DNA from: Candidatus Margulisiibacteriota bacterium
Lineage (GTDB): Bacteria; Margulisbacteria; WOR-1; JAUWWO01
Assembly (NCBI GenBank): GCA_030616825.1
Contig: JAUWWO010000023.1
Coordinates: 1 to 6,590, forward strand
Length of the DNA stretch: 6,590 bases
Direction: 5' to 3'
Both the position numbers and the translations under genes were made by a program. A model generated the notes under the pieces. The model was not told the origin of the DNA. It did not search any database and worked only from the letters and a program-made list of their open reading frames with translations. This document shows, piece after piece, positions 1 to 4,785 of the stretch. Position 1 is the stretch's first letter. The number at the start of each line of letters is the position of its first letter.

Positions 1-92
1 ACAACCACGCCGCCTGCTTTGATAACTTTTACTGCTTTGGCGATCTTTTCTTTTTCGAGTTTCTTTGGGTTTAGCTTAATTATTTTAGTCAT
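1..92 (-). CDS. Threonylcarbamoyl-AMP synthase (TsaC/Sua5/YrdC family), N-terminal 31 codons only, cut by window edge
   Basis: Only the start of this gene is in the window. The visible protein begins MTKIIKLNPKKLEKEKIAKA and continues with V-K-V-I-K-A-G-G-V-V-V, where the window ends. A short beta strand (KIIKLN), then a basic/acidic helix, then an 'I..GGVVV' strand is the typical opening of TsaC/Sua5 proteins, just before the PTDTVYGL motif that would lie outside. The family makes L-threonylcarbamoyladenylate from threonine, bicarbonate and ATP, the donor for t6A at position 37 of ANN-decoding tRNAs. The ATG overlaps the stop codon of the upstream nitroreductase gene in the sequence ATGA. 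No Shine-Dalgarno is visible, so translation is probably coupled to the upstream gene. Whether this is the short TsaC or the longer Sua5 form cannot be seen. The assignment rests on 31 residues and the pathway link to mtaB. Confidence 0.75.
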   Translation of the reverse strand, partial: MTKIIKLNPKKLEKEKIAKAVKVIKAGGVV

Positions 93-640
93 GGCTTATA
101 AGAATTAAATGAGGATATCTCTTCAATGCTTTTTTTATGTTTGGCTTTTGGATGTTCCTCTGCAGAATATCCAAGAGAAATCATGGATACGATTTTCTTT
201 GATTTTGGGATTTTAAGGACTTCTTTTGTGCGATGTTCACTGTACCAGCCCAGCCAGCATGCACCCAGTCCTAGTTCTGTGGCTTGAAGTAGAAAATGCT
301 CAATTGAAGCTCCAATATCAAGTAGATAAAACAGCAGTCCCTGGACGATCCTTCCAAGAGAGTTTATTGCTAAATCCGGCTCAGCAACTACAACTACTAT
401 AACTGGAGCCTGTCTTGCAAACTTGTTTATAAAGAAGATTCCAGAAAAGGCGACATCGCAGACTCTTTCTTTGAGCTCTGGTTCATCGATGATTATGTAT
501 TTCCACGGCTGGACGTTGGATGCAGATGGAGCAAGACGTGCTGCTTCGATGCAGGAGAGAATTTTGTCACGTTCGACAGGTTTACTTTGGTATTCTCGTA
601 TGCTTCTACGTTTATTTGCTAAGTCTAGGAATAAATTCAT
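89..640 (-). CDS. Nitroreductase-family FMN oxidoreductase, substrate unknown
   Basis: A complete 183-residue single-domain protein of the nitroreductase fold, a normal length for the small subgroup. It shows the N-terminal FMN-phosphate motif RRSIREY (residues 11-17), then APSASNVQPW (37-46), the central helix ending in ATELGLGACWLGWY (120-133) and the C-terminal strand ISLGYS (154-159) followed by a basic tail. Members are usually homodimers that bind FMN and use NAD(P)H to reduce nitro compounds, quinones, flavins or enones; the physiological substrate cannot be read from the sequence. No signal peptide or membrane segment is present, so it is cytoplasmic. The start overlaps the mtaB stop (ATGA, 640-637), and a GGAAG Shine-Dalgarno lies 6 bases upstream at 651-647. 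Its stop overlaps the tsaC start in the same way, so the three genes form one translationally linked unit. A BluB-type role is not suggested by length or motifs. Confidence 0.9.
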   Translation of the reverse strand: MNLFLDLANKRRSIREYQSKPVERDKILSCIEAARLAPSASNVQPWKYIIIDEPELKERVCDVAFSGIFFINKFARQAPVIVVVVAEPDLAINSLGRIVQGLLFYLLDIGASIEHFLLQATELGLGACWLGWYSEHRTKEVLKIPKSKKIVSMISLGYSAEEHPKAKHKKSIEEISSFNSYKP

Positions 641-1920
641 AATAATCTTCCAATCACATATTCGTCTTCAATATCCGTGATTTTAACCGCTACGAGTTTA
701 CCAATCAAGCTATTTTCGCCTTCGAAGAGCACCCTTATGTAACTTTCAGTTAAGCCCTCAAGGAGTCCGGATGATTTATCTGTTGATTCTACCAGGACTT
801 CTTGTGGCGCTCTTTTTGCTTGCTTTGCAAAGTCTCTCATAAGTTTAGTGCGAAGAGATTGGATCTTATCTATTCTATTTTTAATTATTTTAGAGCTGAC
901 CTGATTTGGAAGATTTGCAGCTCCTGTTCCTGGTCTAGCTGAAAAATGGAATGCATGGATCCTGCTGAATTTAATTTTTTTTAGAAGTTTTAAGGTATTG
1001 GCAAAAGCTTTTTCATCTTCTCCAGGGAAGCCCACGATTACATCGGTATTCAAGGAAACTTTTGGTATTTTCTTTGTGATTAATTTAATCAGATTTAGAT
1101 AATCTTTAACACAGTATCCTCTGTTCATTGCCTTAAGTATCCCATCGTCACTTGATTGTAGCGGAATATGCAGGTGTTTGCACACTTTCGGGGTTTCGGC
1201 AGTACAGTTGATTAGTTCTTCTGTAATGAACTGTGGTTCTAGAGAGCTTAGTCGAATTCTTAGGAGGCCTTCGATTTTAGAAAGGTCTTTTATGATGTGG
1301 GGTAGGGTGGTCCGGTTTTCGATTAACGGTTTTCGATTAACGGCTTTGTCTGTTCCGTATGCTCCCAGGTTAATTCCGGTTAGAACGATCTCCTTTACTC
1401 CTTCCTTGACTAGTTTCCTTGCTTCCTCAAGAACTTCATCAGCTGGTTTGCTTCTTATTTTCCCTCTTGCGTATGGAACTATACAGTAGCTGCAGAACTG
1501 TTCACACCCATTTTCAATCATCAGATTCGTCCTTATTCGTGGGGGTGGGGTGGCGGCTGGTCTCATCTCTTGTCTCTCATCTCTCGTCTCTTTTAAATAT
1601 TTTAAAACATCTTTCTTATCTCTATTCCTCACAATAATATCTGCTTCACCGACCCGTGCTATTTCCTCCGGTGCCACCTCGACATAACAGCCAGTTACAA
1701 TGATCTTTGCTTTTGGGTTTCTTCTTCTTGCCTGTCTTATTGCATGACGTGATTTTTTGTCAGCATTTCCTGTAACAGTGCATGTATTGATGACGTAGAT
1801 ATCAGATGGCAGATGAAAGTCTGTAATCTCAAAGTCCTTATCTAAAACCTGGGATTTCATAACTTCGGTTTCGTATTGGTTGGACTTGCAACCTAATGTG
1901 TAAAATGCTATTTTGACCAT
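637..1920 (-). CDS. mtaB: tRNA t6A37 methylthiotransferase MtaB (radical SAM, UPF0004 family)
   Basis: A 427-residue protein starting MVKIAFYTLGCK, the standard opening of MtaB-type enzymes. It converts t6A37 to ms2t6A37 in tRNA with two [4Fe-4S] clusters and S-adenosylmethionine. The N-terminal UPF0004 domain carries the three cluster cysteines C11, C47 and C78 (LGC, NTCT, TGCY). The radical SAM domain carries C139-x3-C143-x2-C146 (CEQFCSYC), followed by PYARGKIRS, LTGINLGAYG, RLSSLEP, HLHIPLQS and the TDVIVGFPGE strand. The last roughly 60 residues look like the TRAM RNA-binding domain. I chose the ATG at 1920: the frame stays open to 2025, but those 35 extra residues match nothing in the family and run through the divergent hydrolase gene and the mtaB promoter. 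AAGGGA at 1936-1931 is a plausible ribosome site. Two loops, residues 111-120 and 194-203, are encoded by short tandem repeats and look lineage-specific. The three-cluster-cysteine pattern and LGCK opening favour MtaB over MiaB or RimO. Confidence 0.93.
   Translation of the reverse strand: MVKIAFYTLGCKSNQYETEVMKSQVLDKDFEITDFHLPSDIYVINTCTVTGNADKKSRHAIRQARRRNPKAKIIVTGCYVEVAPEEIARVGEADIIVRNRDKKDVLKYLKETRDERQEMRPAATPPPRIRTNLMIENGCEQFCSYCIVPYARGKIRSKPADEVLEEARKLVKEGVKEIVLTGINLGAYGTDKAVNRKPLIENRTTLPHIIKDLSKIEGLLRIRLSSLEPQFITEELINCTAETPKVCKHLHIPLQSSDDGILKAMNRGYCVKDYLNLIKLITKKIPKVSLNTDVIVGFPGEDEKAFANTLKLLKKIKFSRIHAFHFSARPGTGAANLPNQVSSKIIKNRIDKIQSLRTKLMRDFAKQAKRAPQEVLVESTDKSSGLLEGLTESYIRVLFEGENSLIGKLVAVKITDIEDEYVIGRLL
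647..651 (-). promoter_or_regulatory. Ribosome binding site of the nitroreductase gene
   Basis: GGAAG on the minus strand lies 6 bases upstream of the ATG at 640, inside the last mtaB codons. It supports this start and shows that the gene can recruit ribosomes itself as well as through the ATGA overlap with mtaB. Confidence 0.6.
1314..1341. repeat. Perfect tandem duplication of a 14-bp unit inside mtaB
   Basis: GGTTTTCGATTAAC occurs twice back to back (1314-1327 and 1328-1341), with two more bases (GG) of a third copy following. It lies in the mtaB reading frame, where the two copies are read in different frames as V-N-R-K-P and L-I-E-N-R (residues 194-203). Relatives have a shorter loop here, between the LGAYG strand and the helix before RLSSLEP, so the duplication appears to make an extra surface loop. 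The unit length is not a multiple of three, so gain or loss of a single copy would break mtaB. Confidence 0.9.
1563..1590. repeat. Four tandem copies of a degenerate heptamer (GAGAYRA on the minus strand) inside mtaB
   Basis: On the minus strand the run reads GAGACGA, GAGATGA, GAGACAA, GAGATGA, then GAC. This is a clear 7-bp period with changes only at positions 5 and 6. It encodes residues 111-120 (ETRDERQEMR), in the linker between the UPF0004 domain and the radical SAM domain, a stretch that varies in length in the family. It is purine-rich on the coding strand. Like the 14-bp duplication, it spans 28 bp and its unit is not a multiple of three. Confidence 0.85.
1880..1906 (+). promoter_or_regulatory. 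Weak candidate promoter for the hydrolase gene
   Basis: TAAAAT (1901-1906) resembles a -10 box, with five of six consensus bases. TTGGAC (1880-1885) resembles a -35 box but at a short 15-bp spacing. Transcription would begin near 1913, leaving a leader of about nine bases before the ATG at 1922 and no room for a ribosome site; none is visible. The message would then be nearly leaderless. This lies entirely inside the first codons of mtaB on the other strand, and it is the only candidate I see in the short space available. The call is weak. Confidence 0.25.
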
Positions 1921-1921
1921 A

Positions 1922-2902
1922 ATGATGCGTTCCCTTTTAATTAGTCTAACAATTATAGCATTCATGGTTGCCTCAGTCAGTAGTGTAGTTGCAACCCCAT
2001 ATCCGGTAATATTCATCCACGGCATAGGCGATTCGTCTGTAGCCTGGAAGAATACAGGACCTGCAGTCAGTTCGCTTTACGAGGAATACTATAAAACTAA
2101 AACCCATCCTTATTTTTTGGCAGGGTCTGGGATAGGGGAGGGAAGATTTGATAAAGATTTTTCGGATAACATTCGCAATAGCTGTGTATATGTAACCTTT
2201 TCGGACCACTTTGCTTCACCGGAAGCTCTTGTGAGTGAATTAGAAGAGGTGATAGATGACACAAGAGATGAGACATGGACGAATTTCAGATCTTATTTCA
2301 AATCCAAAGAGGAAGTACGAGTAAACTTGGTATGCCACTCAATGGCGGGACTTGTTGCAAGAGAATACCTTGTCAGCCATCCAATGGATCATCACATTGA
2401 CAGGTTGATCATGATCGCTGCTCCAAACCTTGGTAGCACCGGGCTCATATTTAACTGGGCTCCTGCAGGGCTGATGTTTGGCGGGATCGGCTTATCTATA
2501 ATTACTGCAAACCCATTGCCTCTTGGTTTTACAGTTGTAGGCCTTGGCTGGGATATCATATCCCAGGCCCGTGGGGTAAAACTTCTTTCCCCAGCAGTAG
2601 AGGCAATGAAACCGGATTCTAAGTTCCTCCGAAAGCTGAATGATACCCCAATGCCAACTGATGTTAAATATGTTTGCATTATAAGCAATACGGAACAGTT
2701 GCCTCATGGTCTGGCAAATCGAATACTTGGATATAGTGGCGGGGATGGAGCGATTTCAGTTGACAGTCAAAAGTTAAAAGCAGAAAGCGTCCCGAATTTT
2801 AAAGATTTAAATTACACCGAATATTTAATCGACGCGCCGCATTATGAGGAACCGGATAAGGCGAAGGATAAGATTATTGAAGCGTTAGGGCTAAAAATGT
2901 AG
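1922..2902 (+). CDS. Secreted lipase/esterase-like alpha/beta hydrolase with unusual CHSMA nucleophile elbow
   Basis: A 326-residue protein. It opens with a signal peptide (MMRSLLISL, then a hydrophobic stretch to about A24, with V-V-A before a likely cleavage site) and no lipobox cysteine, so it is probably exported as a soluble protein. The oxyanion motif FIHGIGDSS begins at residue 31. The nucleophile is S140 in VCHSMAGLVAREYL; D275 (YSGGDGAISVDS) and H307 (DAPHYEE) complete a plausible triad at the expected places for triacylglycerol-lipase or PGAP1-like hydrolases. Both glycines of the usual G-x-S-x-G are replaced (C138, A142). A hydrophobic Gly-rich stretch at about 168-212 may be a lid. 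The substrate is unknown. The ATG at 1922 or 1925 fits the signal peptide best; a TTG at 1913 is also in frame. No ribosome site is visible. The gene stands alone on the plus strand between rsmE and mtaB, and its TAG stop lies in the palindrome at 2895-2954. Confidence 0.85.
   Translation: MMRSLLISLTIIAFMVASVSSVVATPYPVIFIHGIGDSSVAWKNTGPAVSSLYEEYYKTKTHPYFLAGSGIGEGRFDKDFSDNIRNSCVYVTFSDHFASPEALVSELEEVIDDTRDETWTNFRSYFKSKEEVRVNLVCHSMAGLVAREYLVSHPMDHHIDRLIMIAAPNLGSTGLIFNWAPAGLMFGGIGLSIITANPLPLGFTVVGLGWDIISQARGVKLLSPAVEAMKPDSKFLRKLNDTPMPTDVKYVCIISNTEQLPHGLANRILGYSGGDGAISVDSQKLKAESVPNFKDLNYTEYLIDAPHYEEPDKAKDKIIEALGLKM
1931..1936 (-). promoter_or_regulatory. Ribosome binding site supporting the mtaB start at 1920
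   Basis: AAGGGA on the minus strand lies 10 bases upstream of the ATG at 1920. The spacing is slightly long but acceptable. It falls between the predicted transcription start (about 1945) and the ATG, so promoter, leader and start agree and argue against the longer reading frame opening at 2025. Confidence 0.6.
1952..1980 (-). promoter_or_regulatory. Extended -10 sigma70-type promoter for mtaB
   Basis: On the minus strand a perfect TATAAT (1957-1952) is preceded directly by TGC, giving the extended -10 motif TGnTATAAT. Seventeen bases further upstream lies CTGACT (1980-1975), which matches four of six positions of the -35 consensus. Transcription is expected to start near 1945, giving a leader of about 25 bases that contains the AAGGGA site. 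The whole promoter lies within the codons for the signal peptide of the divergent hydrolase. It gives the mtaB-nitroreductase-tsaC block its own transcription start, independent of dnaK-dnaJ-rsmE. Confidence 0.7.
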
Positions 2903-2954
2903 GGACAGCCCTTGTGGCTGTCCGCGGACAGGGACGAGCCCTGTCCCTACATTT
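2895..2954. repeat. 60-bp two-hairpin palindromic element, shared by two convergent gene ends; probable bidirectional terminator
   Basis: The outer arms AAATGTAGGGACAG (2895-2908) and CTGTCCCTACATTT (2941-2954) are perfect 14-bp inverted repeats. Inside are two complete hairpins: stem GGACAGCC/GGCTGTCC (2903-2910, 2916-2923) with loop CTTGT, and stem GGACAGGG/CCCTGTCC (2926-2933, 2939-2946) with loop ACGAG. They are joined by a CGCG centre in the perfect palindrome GTCCGCGGAC (2920-2929). The element can fold as one long hairpin or as a two-armed cruciform. It fills the 44-bp gap between the convergent hydrolase and rsmE genes and enters both, providing each TAG stop. A T5 run follows on the minus strand but only T3 on the plus, so termination would be better for rsmE. 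The form is that of a dispersed REP-like extragenic palindrome; copies elsewhere cannot be seen here. Confidence 0.85.
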
Positions 2955-3684
2955 CGAATTCGTAGTTGATCATTGCTAGCACTGCAATCCCAGCTGTTTC
3001 CGTTCGCAATATCCTTTTCCCGAGTGAAACCGGTTTAAATCCTGCTTTGACTGCAAGTTCAACCTCTGCCTTTGAAAATCCACCTTCAGGGCCTATTGCG
3101 ATGAGAATCGACTTTGCCTCTTTGTTTTGCCCTAGAATTTCTTTTAAGGTAGTTTTTTCCTCCATCTCCCAGGGTATTAGACAAAGATCAAAGTTCTGAG
3201 ACAGCTGTAACGCCTCATCGAAAGTTTTTATCTCGTCGATCTTTGGAATAATTCCACGCGCGGATTGTTCTGCTGCTTCCTTTGCTATGCGTTGCCAGCG
3301 GGAGAGTCTTGTTGCCTTCTTTTGATCATCCAGTTTTATTATGGTCCGCTCAGTTATCACGGGAATGATTTTGTCCGCTCCAAGTTCCGTGCATTTTTGA
3401 ATTATAATATCCATTTTTGCTTCTCTTGGAATGCTCTGCATAAGGATTACTTTAATAGTTGGTTCAGATTTCGCTCCCCGGGAGGAGATGGCCTCGCAGA
3501 TGACTTTGTCAGCTCTGATTGCCTTGATCTCGGTAGCATACACACGGCCTGTTCCATCAAGGACGTCGATCTCGTCTCCAACCTTCAGTCGTAGAACTCG
3601 TCTTATGTGATCCACATCTCCACCACTGATGTTAATGGTCGATCTGTATATCTGATTTTGTGGAACGAAGAATCTGTGGGTCAC
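2947..3684 (-). CDS. rsmE: 16S rRNA (uracil-1498-N3)-methyltransferase RsmE
   Basis: A complete 245-residue SPOUT-class methyltransferase that methylates N3 of U1498 (E. coli numbering) in 16S rRNA of the 30S subunit, using S-adenosylmethionine. The N-terminal PUA-like domain (about 1-70) opens with THRFFVPQ and contains the H-IRRVLRLKVGDEI segment. The catalytic domain shows the QSIPREAKMD helix (83-92), KCTELGADKIIPV (97-109), the RWQRIAKEAAEQSAR segment (129-143), the SAM-knot motif IGPEGGFS (197-204) and the C-terminal knot SLGKRILRTETA (220-231). The start is GTG, overlapping the dnaJ stop as GTGA, with a strong GGAGAG ribosome site 5 bases upstream (3695-3690). Position directly after dnaJ is the known context of this gene, usually with prmA between; prmA is absent here. 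The last codon before the stop, Met, and the TAG itself lie in the palindromic element. Confidence 0.95.
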   Translation of the reverse strand: MTHRFFVPQNQIYRSTINISGGDVDHIRRVLRLKVGDEIDVLDGTGRVYATEIKAIRADKVICEAISSRGAKSEPTIKVILMQSIPREAKMDIIIQKCTELGADKIIPVITERTIIKLDDQKKATRLSRWQRIAKEAAEQSARGIIPKIDEIKTFDEALQLSQNFDLCLIPWEMEEKTTLKEILGQNKEAKSILIAIGPEGGFSKAEVELAVKAGFKPVSLGKRILRTETAGIAVLAMINYEFEM

Positions 3685-4778
3685 TTTGTCTCTCCGCGTA
3701 ATTTGCCAAATTTCTTAAGAAGTTCTGCCTCGCCTTTGGAAAGCTTGGTGGGGACCTCTGCCTCGAGGCTTACATACTCGTCTCCGCGGCCAATACCTCC
3801 AAGATGCGGTATTCCCCGTCCCCGGAGCCTAAGTGTTGTTCCAGGTTGTGTTCCAGGAGGAACCTTGAGCGTTGCAATACCGTCAATCGTTTGAATTTTT
3901 ACTTCTGCTCCAAGGGTTGCCTGGATAAAGGTAATCTTCTTCTTGTAATAGAGATCAGAGCCATCTCGTTCGAAGTATGCATGAGGAGTAACCTTTATGA
4001 ATATGTAAAGATCTCCAGGCCGGCCTCCTCGCAGTCCTGCGTTTCCTGCTTGAGAGATGCGGAGTCTGTGACCAGTGTCTACCCCAGCTGGTATTTTTAT
4101 TTTTACAGTTTGGGATTTCCGGGCTCTTCCGGTTCCTCTGCACATTGAGCAAGGAGAAGAAATAACTTCTCCAACACCTCCACAGTTTGGGCAGGTAGTG
4201 ATCTGAGTGAAAGAGCCAATCATCGTCCTCTGAGTCCTTGAAACCTGGCCTATTCCATTGCAGGTGTTGCACCTTGTGGGGCTTGTACCCGGGGCCGCAC
4301 CCGATCCAAAGCATTTATCGCAGGTGACATAATGTTCAATTTTGATTTCTCGCGTTTCCCCGGTTGCCGCGACTTCCAGAGGAATAGTCAAATCATAACG
4401 TAAATCATCACCCTGCTCTGGACCACCCTTCTGGCGCCTTGGGCCTCTTTGCCTTCCAAAAAAACTCTCGAAGATATCTCCAAACCCGCCAAAACCCTCA
4501 AAACCTCGCTCGAACAGATCTCCAATGTCAAAACCCTCAAAGCCAGGGGATCCCTCAGGACCCACACGGCCATATGTGTCATATTGGGTCTTCTTTTTTG
4601 GATCGGACAGCACATGATATGCTTCGTTTATCTCTTTGAATTTTTCCTCTGCTCCGGGGTCCTTGTTTACATCGGGATGATACTGGCGGGCTAATCTTCG
4701 GAAGGCACGCTTTATTTCATCATTTGAGGCCTCTTGAGATAATCCAAGGAGTTCATAATAATCTTTATTTTTAGGCAT
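3681..4778 (-). CDS. dnaJ: Chaperone protein DnaJ (type I Hsp40)
   Basis: A complete 365-residue class A J-protein, the co-chaperone that delivers unfolded clients to DnaK and stimulates its ATPase. The J domain (about 5-68) has the HPD motif at 34-36. A Gly/Phe-rich region with repeated GF and EGF units runs from about 74 to 110. The zinc region has four CxxCxGxG modules: C153/C156 (CDKCFGSG), C170/C173 (CNTCNGIG), C196/C199 (CPNCGGVG) and C210/C213 (CSMCRGTG), which bind two zinc ions. The C-terminal peptide-binding domains follow, with IPAGVDTGHRLRI, GRPGDLYIFIKV and VPPGTQPGTTLRLRGRGIP. The length is slightly under the usual 370-380. The gene starts 7 bp after the dnaK stop. No Shine-Dalgarno is visible in the A/T-rich junction, so translation may depend on ribosomes finishing dnaK. 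The stop overlaps the rsmE start. Confidence 0.98.
   Translation of the reverse strand: MPKNKDYYELLGLSQEASNDEIKRAFRRLARQYHPDVNKDPGAEEKFKEINEAYHVLSDPKKKTQYDTYGRVGPEGSPGFEGFDIGDLFERGFEGFGGFGDIFESFFGRQRGPRRQKGGPEQGDDLRYDLTIPLEVAATGETREIKIEHYVTCDKCFGSGAAPGTSPTRCNTCNGIGQVSRTQRTMIGSFTQITTCPNCGGVGEVISSPCSMCRGTGRARKSQTVKIKIPAGVDTGHRLRISQAGNAGLRGGRPGDLYIFIKVTPHAYFERDGSDLYYKKKITFIQATLGAEVKIQTIDGIATLKVPPGTQPGTTLRLRGRGIPHLGGIGRGDEYVSLEAEVPTKLSKGEAELLKKFGKLRGETK
3690..3695 (-). promoter_or_regulatory. Ribosome binding site deciding the GTG start of rsmE
   Basis: GGAGAG on the minus strand sits 5 bases before the GTG at 3684, inside the last dnaJ codons. It supports a GTG start at the first family-conserved residues (THRFFV) and the GTGA overlap with dnaJ. 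Confidence 0.75.
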
Positions 4779-4785
4779 TTAAAAA

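Noticed and set aside
1921..2025. N-terminal extension of mtaB by 35 codons to an ATG at 2025
   Set aside because: The added residues match nothing in the family. They run antisense through the hydrolase signal peptide and across a strong promoter for mtaB, and a ribosome site fits the ATG at 1920.
1560..2274. 14-bp inverted match ACAAGAGATGAGAC between the mtaB heptamer array (1573-1560) and the hydrolase gene (2261-2274)
   Set aside because: One 14-bp match in a 6.6-kb window, involving low-complexity purine-rich sequence, is within what chance can give, and neither copy has flanking structure.
3955..4314. Minus-strand frame of 119 codons overlapping dnaJ in another frame
   Set aside because: It is a shadow of the dnaJ zinc-domain codons; the translation has no recognisable motif and the true frame is fully conserved.
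4449..4694. Plus-strand reading frame of 81 codons with a membrane-like hydrophobic C-terminal half
   Set aside because: It lies wholly antisense to the conserved J-domain region of dnaJ; the hydrophobicity is a by-product of the opposite-strand codons. It has no ribosome site or homology that I recognise.
4779..4785. Separate promoter or terminator between dnaK and dnaJ
   Set aside because: The gap is only 7 bases of A/T-rich sequence with no hairpin, so the genes are best read as co-transcribed.
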